Positions 50,421 through 59,615 of a DNA stretch of 64,000 nucleotides are shown one piece after another. A program made the position numbers and the translations under genes. Below the pieces are notes generated by a model, which saw only the letters and a program-made list of their open reading frames with translations, searched no databases and was not told the DNA's origin. Positions within the stretch are counted from its first letter, which is position 1; every line of letters starts with the position of its first letter. Source of the DNA: CAYRGC01 sp964423795 (lineage in GTDB: Bacteria > Patescibacteriota > Gracilibacteria > Peribacterales > Peribacteraceae); contig CAYRGC010000002.1 in NCBI GenBank assembly GCA_964423795.1, positions 90,190 to 154,189 of the forward strand. Direction: 5' to 3'.

Positions 50421-51254
50421 ATGGCGAGCCTCCTCTCCATCTTCAGCCACGAGTTCATGGTCTTCGCGCTCGTGGCGGGCATCATCACGGGCGTGACCGC
50501 GCCGCTCACGGGCGTGTTCCTCGTCGCGCGCCGGTCGTCGTTCCTGGCGGAGACGCTGGCGCACGTGTCGCTCGCGGGCGTGGCTGTCGGCTACCTCACG
50601 AGCACGCAGCCCATCGGCGCGGCGATCGTCGTCGCGGTGCTCACGGCCCTCCTCGTGGAATACCTGCGCGCCCAACAGAAGGTGCTCGGCGAAGCCGGCC
50701 TCGCGATGGTGCTCTCCGGCGGACTCGCGCTGGCAGCCGTGCTCCTGAGCGCCGCGCGCGGCCTCAATGTGAACCTCAGCAGCATCCTCTTCGGCAGCAT
50801 CACCACCGTCTCCGGTGACGACCTCAGGATCATCGGAAGCCTCGGCCTCGTGACGGTCGCGCTCGTGGGCATGCTCTGGAAGGAGCTCCTGGCCATCGCC
50901 ATCGACGAGGAACTCGCCGAGGCGGGCGGCGTGCGGACGCTGCTCGTGAACCGGCTCTTCGTGTCGCTCTGCGCCGTGACGGTGGCGCTCTCCATGCGCA
51001 TCGTGGGCATCCTGCTCATCGGCGCCCTCATGATCATCCCCTCGATCGCGGCCATGCAGTGGGATTTGAGTTTCCGGCGCACGACCGTCCTGGCCGTGGC
51101 CTTCTCGCTCGTCTCGGTGTTCGGCGGCCTCCTGCTCTCCTACAAGGCCGGCATCAGCAGCGGCGGCACGATCGTGCTCGTGGCGATCGCCTTCTTCCTT
51201 CTCAGCGCGTTCCTCCGGCCGCTGCTCCTTCGTTTCTCCCCTCCCGCCCGATGA
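50421..51254 (+). CDS. znuB: Zinc ABC transporter permease ZnuB
   Basis: 277 residues, about eight helices, ABC-3 family. It starts with FSHEFMVFALVAGIITGVTAPLTG and has FLVARRSSFLAETLAHVSLAGVAVG and IDEELAEAGGVRTLLVN with LMIIPSIAAMQ, typical of ZnuB/MntB. Together with ZnuA and ZnuC it forms the importer. Its end overlaps the Fur-family gene by 4 bases. Confidence 0.94.
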   Translation: MASLLSIFSHEFMVFALVAGIITGVTAPLTGVFLVARRSSFLAETLAHVSLAGVAVGYLTSTQPIGAAIVVAVLTALLVEYLRAQQKVLGEAGLAMVLSGGLALAAVLLSAARGLNVNLSSILFGSITTVSGDDLRIIGSLGLVTVALVGMLWKELLAIAIDEELAEAGGVRTLLVNRLFVSLCAVTVALSMRIVGILLIGALMIIPSIAAMQWDLSFRRTTVLAVAFSLVSVFGGLLLSYKAGISSGGTIVLVAIAFFLLSAFLRPLLLRFSPPAR

Positions 51255-51676
51255 CCGTCGCCGCGTCCGCATCGGCCTTGGCGCTCCTGCGCGAAAAGGG
51301 CTTCCGGCTCACGAAGGGCCGGTGCGCCATCGTGGAACTCCTGCTCGGGGACGAGCCCCCGCTCACGGTCGCCGACGTGCTCGACCGCCTGCGCCGCCGC
51401 GGCACGCGCATCAACCGCGTCACGGCGTACCGCGAGCTCGCGTTCCTGGAGGAGATGGGCTTCGTCGAGTCCGTGCAGTTCGAGGACGGCATGCGCCGCT
51501 ACGCGAAGGCGGGCGAACACAAGCACCACCTCATCTGCACGTCCTGCAAAGCCGTCGAGGCCGTGGAGCTGCCACACGACCTGGACACGATGGAGAAGCG
51601 CATCCGCGAAAAGACGGACTTCACGATCGACCGGCACGAGCTAGAATTCTACGGTCGATGCCGCAAATGCGCGTGA
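51251..51676 (+). CDS. zur: Fur-family regulator, probably Zur
   Basis: 141 residues. An N-terminal winged helix (LREKGFRLTKGRCAIVELLL; RRRGTRINRVTAYRELAFLEEMG) and a C-terminal dimer domain with HKHHLICTSCKAVEAVEL and a final GRCRKCA. The two CxxC pairs give the structural zinc site of the family. Being the last gene of the znuACB unit, it is best read as a zinc-responsive repressor of this operon, with the dyad at 48688-48702 as candidate site. Specificity among Zur, Fur and Mur cannot be told from sequence alone. Confidence 0.88.
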   Translation: MTVAASASALALLREKGFRLTKGRCAIVELLLGDEPPLTVADVLDRLRRRGTRINRVTAYRELAFLEEMGFVESVQFEDGMRRYAKAGEHKHHLICTSCKAVEAVELPHDLDTMEKRIREKTDFTIDRHELEFYGRCRKCA

Positions 51677-52797
51677 TCGCCGGCCGCCTCCGTCTCGTCC
51701 CCGCGATCCTGGCGCTCTGCGTAGTCTGCGCGCCCGTTTTCGCGCAGGACGCCGGGGCACCGAGCGAGGATTTCGGCGTGGCGCGTGTGCTCCAGGTGAC
51801 CGACGAACCGGCTGCGGGAAACGAGGGGCTCACGCAACGCGTCCGACTGCTCATCGAAAGCGGGAGCGGCAAGGGGCAGACGATCGGGATCGAGAACGAC
51901 GTTGACGCAGGCCGGGACGATCTGCGGCTCCGGGCCGGAGAACGCGTGGTCGTCGCGCAAGTCACGCGGGCGGACGGCTCGGTGGAATACCAATGGCGCG
52001 AACGCTACCGTCTCCCGGGCGTGCTCTGGCTCTGCGCGGGATTCGTCGTGCTGGTGCTGCTGCTCGGCAGGCGAACGGGCCTCACGGCTCTCCTGGGCCT
52101 CGTCGCAAGCATCCTCGCGCTCGCTCTCGTCCTGGTCCCGCGCATCGCAGCCGGAGACGACCCCCTGCTAATCTCCCTGGTGGGAAGCACCGCGATCGCC
52201 TGCACCTCGCTGTACCTCGCGCACGGCTTCAACCGACGGACGTCCGTCGCCCTCTTGAGCACGCTCGTTTCGCTCGCGCTCTCGGTCGTGCTCGCGGTGC
52301 TTTCGGTCCGCGTCGGCACGCTGTTCGGGCTCGGATCGGACGCCAGTCTCTTCCTCCAGTCCGAAGAACACGCGTACAACCTGCGCGGACTCCTCCTCGG
52401 CGGCATCGTCATCGGCTGCCTCGGCGTCCTCGACGACATCACGACCGCCCAAACGGCCGTGGTTGACGAACTTCGCAAAGCGAACCCGTCGATGACGGCG
52501 GCGGCGCTCAGCCGCGCAGCGCTCTCGGTGGGACGCGAGCACATCGCCTCCCTCATCAACACCCTCGCGCTGGCATACGCGGGAGCGTCGCTGCCGCTTT
52601 TGCTCCTCTTCCGGACGGAGGACAGCTACCCCCTGTGGCTCACCCTTAACGGGGAAGCGATCGCGGAAGAGATCGTGCGGACCCTCGTGGGCAGCGCCAC
52701 GCTGCTGCTCGCAGTCCCGATTTCCACCTGGTTTGCGGTCATGCTGCTCAAGAATGCGCCCCCGACCCCCTCGACCGGGCACGTTCACCGACACTGA
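51658..52797 (+). CDS. YibE/F-family membrane protein
   Basis: 379 residues. Signal-like N-terminus (LVPAILALCVVCAPVFA), a ~110-residue outside domain, and about seven helices with YibE/F features: GLLLGGIVIGCLGVLDDITTAQ (here GCLGVLDDITT), then SRAALSVGREHIASLINTLALAYAGA and SLPLLLLF. YibE/F proteins are integral membrane proteins of unproven function. The gene overlaps the end of zur by 19 bases; ATG 51658 or 51667 both fit, and TAGAAT at 51642-51647 inside zur may give an extra promoter. Its place suggests a link to metal or envelope physiology, not shown. Confidence 0.88.
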   Translation: MPQMRVIAGRLRLVPAILALCVVCAPVFAQDAGAPSEDFGVARVLQVTDEPAAGNEGLTQRVRLLIESGSGKGQTIGIENDVDAGRDDLRLRAGERVVVAQVTRADGSVEYQWRERYRLPGVLWLCAGFVVLVLLLGRRTGLTALLGLVASILALALVLVPRIAAGDDPLLISLVGSTAIACTSLYLAHGFNRRTSVALLSTLVSLALSVVLAVLSVRVGTLFGLGSDASLFLQSEEHAYNLRGLLLGGIVIGCLGVLDDITTAQTAVVDELRKANPSMTAAALSRAALSVGREHIASLINTLALAYAGASLPLLLLFRTEDSYPLWLTLNGEAIAEEIVRTLVGSATLLLAVPISTWFAVMLLKNAPPTPSTGHVHRH

Positions 52798-52926
52798 ACG
52801 AAACACCTGCTTCGCCTCCTGCATCGAGCTGAACGACGACACGGTCCCCAGGGGGAAGGCGGGCCTGCAAGAAAGGAACGAGATCCCTGTTACCCATTCC
52901 GGGGAAGGTCGTTGTATCCTATGCGC

Positions 52927-53499
52927 GTGGATCCCTTGGACGTTTCCTCCGACGCGCCCGCCATCGCCGCCTGCCAATCAGGCGACCTCTCGGCCTTCGA
53001 CACGCTCTACATGCGCTACGCGGAATCCGTCTACGGCTACCTTTCCCGCCGCTCGCCCGACCGCGAGACGGCCGAGGATCTGACGAGCCAGACGTTCCTG
53101 AGGGCGCTCGAGAACATCCGCAAGTACGACGCCGCCAAGGGGCCGCTGAGGGCCTGGCTCTTCACGATCGCGCGCAACCTCCTCACCGACCACTTCCGCC
53201 GGGACCGCCGCGGCGAGCCCATCGAGTTCGCGGAGGAAGTGCCGGGCGACGATGACGTGCGCGACGCCGTGCACGTGCGCCTGCAGTCCGCTCAGCTGCG
53301 CGACGCGCTGGTCCGCCTCTCGCCGATCCAGCGCGAAGTGGTCACGCTCCGCGTCTGGGAAGGCCTCAGCTACGCCGAGATCGCCGAGATCACGGGAAAG
53401 AAGGAGGGGCACTGCAAAGTGATCTTCTCCCGCTCCCTCGACACCCTTCGCGACCACCTGCCGCTCGCCGCCTTCCTCCTCTTCCTGCTCGCGCGATGA
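52927..53499 (+). CDS. ECF-type RNA polymerase sigma factor
   Basis: 190 residues. Region 2 (DTLYMRYAESVYGYLSRRSP; RETAEDLTSQTFLRALENI) and region 4 (RLSPIQREVVTLRVWEGLSY; AEIAEITGKKEGHCKVIFSR) are clear, with no region 3, as in extracytoplasmic-function sigma factors. The start is GTG 52927 because TATCCT at 52915-52920 ends 6 bases before it; the ATG at 52921 is directly at the box. Its stop overlaps the next gene (ATGA), which encodes a membrane protein fit to be its anti-sigma factor. Confidence 0.93.
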   Translation: MDPLDVSSDAPAIAACQSGDLSAFDTLYMRYAESVYGYLSRRSPDRETAEDLTSQTFLRALENIRKYDAAKGPLRAWLFTIARNLLTDHFRRDRRGEPIEFAEEVPGDDDVRDAVHVRLQSAQLRDALVRLSPIQREVVTLRVWEGLSYAEIAEITGKKEGHCKVIFSRSLDTLRDHLPLAAFLLFLLAR

Positions 53500-54392
53500 C
53501 GCATCCCCTCCAGGAACGGCTGGTGCGCGAGCTCCTCGCGCAGGATTCCTCCCTCAAGGGACGGGAGAAGGAGCTGCGCGCCCTCGTGCAAGAGCTCCTC
53601 GCGAACGATCCGGTGGAAAAGCCTTCCCCCGCCTTCGTCACGACGCTCCGTGAAGAGCTCCGCGAACGCACGGAAACGCTCTCCGCGCCCGCGGGCAGGC
53701 GCTGGCTCCTCAGCCTTTCCATGGCCCTCACGGGAACCGCGGCCGCGACGGCGCTCCTCGTGCTCTTCCTTCCCGGCGTGCGCGAATCGCTCACGCGCTC
53801 GCGGCAGGCGACCCCCGCCACGCGGGAGATGTATTACGAAGAAGACGGCGCCGGCATCCGCGACGATCGCGCGCCCGCGGGCCTCGCGCCGCTGCCGACG
53901 GGGATGGGCGGGGGCATCGAGTCCTCGGTCGGCAATGCCGCGGACACGTTCCAGGCCTCGCCCGACACGCCGGAACGGAAGAACCTCGCGGCTCCCGAGG
54001 CGCCGTCGGCGGAACCGTCCATGATGATGCAGATGCGCTTGGCGCAACCGGAGGTCACGTTTCCTGCGGACGCCGCGGTGCCGAAAGGCCTTCCCGGCAC
54101 CGCCACGATGCATGATCCCGAACGCGGCGACCGCCCGGTCACGGTACGCGCCCTGACGCTCGAGGAGGTGAAGCAGCGCGTCGTCGAGGCGGTGACTCGG
54201 GAGCTTCCCCCGGGCACCGAGACGAAGGCGATCGCGGTCGGTTCGGTGAAGGAGGCCGTTCGTTCGACGCCCGTCGAAGGGCTCCCCGGACCCGTGGAAC
54301 TCCGTTCCTGGGCGCTCGTCGACGTACGCGTGGACGGCAAGGCCCTGAGCGCGCCGATCACGGTGCCGCTCCAGTGGCCGACGTTCGAGTGA
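53496..54392 (+). CDS. Single-pass membrane protein, probable anti-sigma factor
   Basis: 298 residues. A cytoplasmic N-terminal helical part of ~65 residues (HPLQERLVRELLAQDSSLKG; FVTTLREELRERTETL), one membrane helix (LLSLSMALTGTAAATALLVLFLPG) and an outside part of about 200 residues. That layout and the 4-base overlap with the sigma gene are those of an anti-sigma factor. There is no recognisable zinc-binding ZAS motif. The outside C-terminal ~80 residues (VKQRVVEAVTRELPPGTETK) could be the sensor. It ends in a terminator. Confidence 0.72.
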   Translation: MTHPLQERLVRELLAQDSSLKGREKELRALVQELLANDPVEKPSPAFVTTLREELRERTETLSAPAGRRWLLSLSMALTGTAAATALLVLFLPGVRESLTRSRQATPATREMYYEEDGAGIRDDRAPAGLAPLPTGMGGGIESSVGNAADTFQASPDTPERKNLAAPEAPSAEPSMMMQMRLAQPEVTFPADAAVPKGLPGTATMHDPERGDRPVTVRALTLEEVKQRVVEAVTRELPPGTETKAIAVGSVKEAVRSTPVEGLPGPVELRSWALVDVRVDGKALSAPITVPLQWPTFE

Positions 54393-54403
54393 GAACGGCC
54401 GCT

Positions 54404-54434
54404 AAAAACGCCGCGAGCGATCGCGGCGTCTTGT
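54404..54434. terminator. Bidirectional terminator
   Basis: Perfect 9-bp stem ACGCCGCGA-GCGA-TCGCGGCGT with an A5 run before it and CTTGTTT after it, between convergent genes. Confidence 0.8.
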
Positions 54435-54458
54435 TTCGGTCGTGCGGGCCCTCCCGGC

Positions 54459-55400
54459 TCACTCGTGCCTCCAGGGCTCGTCGATGGCGGGAGCTTCGGA
54501 AGAGGAGTTCGGGTGCTGCAGGTCGACGCCGGTCGACGGCATGCGCTCGAGGACGGTGATCTGGTCCAGGCAACGGACGGACGGGTACCCGGCCGGGGCC
54601 GCGATCGAATCGCCGCGGATCACGTCGCCGCGATGGAGCGATTCGCTCACGCGGAGCGTGACGGTGAAGGTGGCCGTCTCGCCGGGGGCGAGGGTCGGGA
54701 TCGTCCAGTCGACGCGGTCCTGGTTGGAACGGACGCCCGCGGCGTCGGTCGTGACGGCATCCGTCGGCACCGCGGCCTGGACGCGCATCGGGGGAAGGTC
54801 GTAGCGGAGGGGGGCCGTGCGGCGCAGCAGGCGGCCGGAGCGGTAGGAACCGCCGCTCGAGGCGCCGAGGAAGGTCATCTCGTATCCGCTGTAGGCGAAG
54901 GTGACGGGAACGTTCGTGAGGGTCTGGGCGGACTTGTTGCAGACGCGAATGGTGATCGTGACCGTATCGCCGGGGAACACCTCGGTGCGGTCGGGGCTGG
55001 AGGAAATGCACACCACGTCGTTCACCGAGGTCCAGACGCCGCCGTACACGACGGGAGACGGAACCGCGGGAAGCGGAGCGACGGACGAGAAGGCGGAGAA
55101 GGAAGCGCCGGAGGAGACGCTGCCGTCATCCTGCGTGAAAGCGTTGAGAGGCGGAAGCGCGAAGACGGAGGACAAAGAGGACGCCGTGGAAGCATCGGAC
55201 GACAGGGCGTCGTTGATGATGTCGCGAAGGAAACCGAAACGGCTGGACGAGGACGAACCGGCCTCGGAAGCCGCCATACCCTCGGCGGAAGCGCGCTCCA
55301 CCGGCAGCGAGCCGACGGTCGAGGCGCAGCCCTGGCAAAGGACGGCGACGGAAAGGACGGCGACGAGGGACAGCCGGCGGGTGAGGAGGGTGGTGACCAT
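54459..55400 (-). CDS. Exported DUF11-type surface protein, probable lipoprotein
   Basis: 313 residues. The N-terminus VVLSVAVLCQGCAST (here LSLVAVLSVAVLCQGC) fits a lipobox with Cys at about residue 26. A Ser-rich middle follows (ASEAGSSSSSRF; DASTASSLSSVF), then a DUF11-like domain: CISSSPDRTEVFPGDTVTIT, ICNKSAQTLTNVPVTFAY and ATFTVTLRVSESLHRGDVI. DUF11 is a beta-sandwich repeat of large surface proteins. Promoter: TTGACA at 55432-55437 and TAAAGT at 55410-55415, 16 bp apart, with the -10 ending 9 bases before ATG 55400. Confidence 0.82.
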   Translation of the reverse strand: MVTTLLTRRLSLVAVLSVAVLCQGCASTVGSLPVERASAEGMAASEAGSSSSSRFGFLRDIINDALSSDASTASSLSSVFALPPLNAFTQDDGSVSSGASFSAFSSVAPLPAVPSPVVYGGVWTSVNDVVCISSSPDRTEVFPGDTVTITIRVCNKSAQTLTNVPVTFAYSGYEMTFLGASSGGSYRSGRLLRRTAPLRYDLPPMRVQAAVPTDAVTTDAAGVRSNQDRVDWTIPTLAPGETATFTVTLRVSESLHRGDVIRGDSIAAPAGYPSVRCLDQITVLERMPSTGVDLQHPNSSSEAPAIDEPWRHE

Positions 55401-55409
55401 GGACGTGAA

Positions 55410-55437
55410 ACTTTACTACTTTATTTATATTTGTCAA
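55410..55437 (-). promoter_or_regulatory. Promoter: TTGACA, 16 bp, TAAAGT
   Basis: Consensus -35 TTGACA at 55432-55437 and -10 TAAAGT at 55410-55415 on the minus strand, in front of the DUF11 protein. The leader is only about two bases. Confidence 0.75.
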
Positions 55438-55590
55438 TACTCCAGTTTTTGGCTCCAATCAAAGGAAAGTATTGGATCAAAACCCAAAAAAAGAGGCAAA
55501 AAGGCAAAACCGGGCTGTTCCGCGTAAGTCCCGCCGAAACGCAGCGTCATCCCCGTAGCGATCCCGCGCCTTTCCCTTCCCCGCCTCTCC

Positions 55591-55716
55591 ATGCTGAGCC
55601 GCCTGCACACCTTCTGGAAAACCCTCGCCACCGTCGCGACCGTCGGCTCCATCGTGAGCGGCGTCCTGGAGTGGTACCGCCGGCACGACGCCCGGCGACG
55701 CGCGACGCATGCCTGA
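55591..55716 (+). CDS. Tiny membrane peptide, 41 residues
   Basis: The frame reads MLSRLHTFWKTLATVATVGS, then IVSGVLEWYRRHDARRRATH and ends. A hydrophobic centre (TLATVATVGSIVSGVLEW) between basic ends fits a single membrane helix. The leader upstream (CTTTCCCTTCCCCGCCTCTCC) is C/T-rich as in other exported-protein genes here, which supports it. It is too short for a database call and lies 28 bases before the DUF892 gene. Confidence 0.5.
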   Translation: MLSRLHTFWKTLATVATVGSIVSGVLEWYRRHDARRRATHA

Positions 55717-55744
55717 TACCTCCTTTTCCTTCCCCCTCCCTCCC

Positions 55745-56236
55745 ATGAAGCTCCAGTCACTTTCCGACCTGCTCGTCGAACAGCTGAAGGACCTCTACGA
55801 CGCGGAACATCGGATCCTCAAGGCTCTCCCCAAGATGGCGAAAGCCGCGAGCCATCCCGAACTGCGCGCCGCCTTCGAGGAGCACCTCGAGGAGACGAAG
55901 ACGCACGTGGACCGCCTCGAACAGGTCTTCTCGATCCTCGGCGTCCCGGCCAAGAAGAAGACGTGCCAGGGCATCAAGGGCCTCCTGGAGGAAGGCGAGG
56001 AGTTCATCAAGGACAAGAAGATGGCTCCGAACGTGCGCGACGCCGGCCTAATCGCGGCGGCACAGCGCGTGGAGCACTACGAGATGGCGGGTTACGGCTG
56101 CTGCCGCACGTTCGCGCGCTCCATCGCAGAATCCGGCGCGGAGGGCCTGCTCCAAGAGACCCTCGACGAGGAAGGCAACGCCGACAAGAAGCTCACGGAG
56201 ATCGCCGAAAGCGCGGTGAACGAGGACGCGGAGTAG
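55745..56236 (+). CDS. DUF892 (YciE/YciF-like) ferritin-fold protein
   Basis: 163 residues, all helical. The pattern LSDLLVEQLKDLYDAEHRIL, FEEHLEETKTHVDRLEQVF, AAAQRVEHYEMAGYGCCR and ETLDEEGNADKKLTEIA matches DUF892, a ferritin-like family induced by stress in enterobacteria. The ligand-type Glu/His residues (EEH, EHYE) for a di-iron site are present. Cytoplasmic. ATG 55745 is chosen because it starts the family homology; upstream is a C/T-rich leader. Confidence 0.9.
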   Translation: MKLQSLSDLLVEQLKDLYDAEHRILKALPKMAKAASHPELRAAFEEHLEETKTHVDRLEQVFSILGVPAKKKTCQGIKGLLEEGEEFIKDKKMAPNVRDAGLIAAAQRVEHYEMAGYGCCRTFARSIAESGAEGLLQETLDEEGNADKKLTEIAESAVNEDAE

Positions 56237-56310
56237 TTGCGGGTTACGGGTTTCGGGTCGCAAGAAAGCAGACCCTCATTACCCGCAACTCACTACTCTC
56301 AACCCGCAAC
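56236..56310. repeat. Hairpin spacer of repeated words between convergent genes
   Basis: AGTTGCGGGTTA at the left end is the near reverse complement of TTACCCGCAACT and of TCAACCCGCAACTT to its right; GGGTTTCGGGT and CCCGCAAC words recur. Probably a bidirectional terminator assembled from short duplications. Confidence 0.5.
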
Positions 56311-56314
56311 TTCT

Positions 56315-57061
56315 TCAGACTCCCACTTCCAGCATCACCGGCAGGTGGTCCGACACCTGCACGTCGTTGAGAACGCGGGCGGTGGCGGGCCCCAGATCCT
56401 GCGAGCAGAGGAAGAGATCGAGGGATTTCTTCGGCTTCACGGCCGGGAAGGTCGGGTTCGTGTGCACCACCTGGAGCCGGCAGTCCTTGGCCAGCGCGTG
56501 GAGCTCCTTCAGGCCCCGGAAGACGTTGAAGTCGCCGCAGACCACCACCTTCTCGCGACCGGCGAGCATCTGGCGCAGCTCGTCCGCCTGCTTGCGGCGC
56601 GTGGCCTCCTTGAGCGAGAAGTGCACGAGGAAGAGCGTGATGCCGTGCTGGAGGTTGATGCAGTACACGAGCTTCTTGGTGCCGTTCTTGAAGTACAAGC
56701 GCTCGAACGGCGCCTCCTCCTTGGAGACGAAGCCGTTGCAGTTGTCGCGGAAGAACGGCATGTGCCGGAGCATGCTCTTACTGCCATACTTGTTGGCCAT
56801 GTGATAACTGCGATAGTCGTGCTCGTGCGGGATGAAGGAATGCCTGCGGTGCACCTCCACGAAGCAGCACACGTCGGGCTTCTCGGCATTGAGGAGGGAG
56901 TGCAGCGCCAGACGCACGCGGCGGATGATGGCGCGCGGCGTGTAGAGATAGCGGTAGAACTTCAGGACGTAGTTCCGCATGGATCCGTCCAGCGCCGTGG
57001 CATACCCCACGTTATAGAGTAGGATGCGCAGGGGCCGTCGTTTGGATGTTTGTGTGGTCAT
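56315..57061 (-). CDS. Endonuclease/exonuclease/phosphatase (EEP) family hydrolase
   Basis: 248 residues, no signal peptide. EEP motifs: LRILLYNVGYATAL (Asn), DVCCFVEVHRRHS (Glu), VVCGDFNVFRGLKELH (Asp-Asn) and the last VSDHLPVMLEVGV (Asp-His), so the metal and catalytic residues are complete. Members are Mg-dependent phosphoesterases: nucleases, phosphatases or sphingomyelinase-like. Substrate unknown. ATG 57061 lies in GTGATG; TATAAT is at 57078-57083, so the leader is short. The gene ends 78 bases from the DUF892 stop. Confidence 0.88.
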   Translation of the reverse strand: MTTQTSKRRPLRILLYNVGYATALDGSMRNYVLKFYRYLYTPRAIIRRVRLALHSLLNAEKPDVCCFVEVHRRHSFIPHEHDYRSYHMANKYGSKSMLRHMPFFRDNCNGFVSKEEAPFERLYFKNGTKKLVYCINLQHGITLFLVHFSLKEATRRKQADELRQMLAGREKVVVCGDFNVFRGLKELHALAKDCRLQVVHTNPTFPAVKPKKSLDLFLCSQDLGPATARVLNDVQVSDHLPVMLEVGV

Positions 57062-57077
57062 CACCGTATTCTTGTCA

Positions 57078-57083
57078 ATTATA
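57078..57083 (-). promoter_or_regulatory. -10 box TATAAT of the EEP gene
   Basis: Perfect TATAAT on the minus strand in the 65-base gap between typA's end and the EEP start, 16 bases before ATG 57061. Confidence 0.6.
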
Positions 57084-57126
57084 GCAGAATATTGCATAAT
57101 AATAAAGAGGGATTTCGGCTAGGAAA

Positions 57127-58923
<1,797 letters not shown>

Positions 58924-59132
58924 GGGCACGGGGAAGAGACGGAGCTGAAAAAGACGATGGATAGTAGCAAGGAAAAGCGGCTTTTGGAAGCCTAAAGACA
59001 TCGACATCCCGGTTTCTTTTGACGAGGTTCCTCCACCCGGAAGAACAACGATTTTGGCTTCCTTTGAACAAAAAACCTGGGAATCCGGAAGGATCTCCCC
59101 CTTGAGGAGCAGCCCTCCGGCTTCGACCGATC

Positions 59133-59158
59133 AAAAAAAGGCACCCGGGGGGTGCCTT
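59133..59158 (-). terminator. Rho-independent terminator
   Basis: Stem AGGCACCC/GGGTGCCT with a U run (seven A on the plus strand at 59133-59139) following on the minus strand. It is directly downstream of the Cys-rich membrane protein. Confidence 0.85.
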
Positions 59159-59177
59159 CTTGAATGTCTCGAAACGA

Positions 59178-59465
59178 TCACATGCCGGCCGGCTTGTCGC
59201 ACTTGCCGTCGCAGCAAGCCTTCTTGCCGCAGGGGCACATCTTGCACGCCATCTTCTTGGCGATCATGAGGGCGATCGCGGCGGCGATGATGGAAAGCGA
59301 CGCCTCCGGCGTGCCGAACTGGAGACCGGCGGGACCCATGTGCGTCGTCCAAACGCCGAGGAGGGCGGCGACGGCGAGGAGCGCCATCAGGACGAAGACG
59401 ATCACGGCGACGACCTTGCAGGCCATGCACTTGGAACCGGAAGAACAGCAGGAACCACAGCTCAT
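59178..59465 (-). CDS. Cys-rich small membrane protein
   Basis: 95 residues with two membrane helices (VVAVIVFVLMALLAVAALLGVW; LSIIAAAIALMIAKKM). The N-terminus carries MSCGSCCSSGSKCMACK and the C-terminus ACKMCPCGKKACCDGKCDK, together thirteen Cys, on the same side of the membrane by the hairpin layout. Such clusters could bind metal ions, for example zinc, copper or an iron-sulfur centre. No family recognised. The upstream leader reads CTTCCCCCTTTTCCT before ATG 59465; a terminator follows the gene. Confidence 0.72.
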   Translation of the reverse strand: MSCGSCCSSGSKCMACKVVAVIVFVLMALLAVAALLGVWTTHMGPAGLQFGTPEASLSIIAAAIALMIAKKMACKMCPCGKKACCDGKCDKPAGM

Positions 59466-59570
59466 AGGAAAAAGGGGGAAGCGGGTACGGGAAGTATACC
59501 CCTTTCACGGCCTCTAGAAGAGCAAAGCATCAGAAGACGGATTTTCGTCAAGGATCCATTTTTCGATCGC

Positions 59571-59604
59571 AAAAACCCTCCCCCCGGAGACGGGAGGAGG
59601 GTTT
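59571..59604 (-). terminator. Rho-independent terminator
   Basis: AAACCCTCC...GGAGGGTTT hairpin followed on the minus strand by U5. It lies downstream of the Calx-beta protein. Confidence 0.75.
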
Positions 59605-59615
59605 GAGGACAGGAA

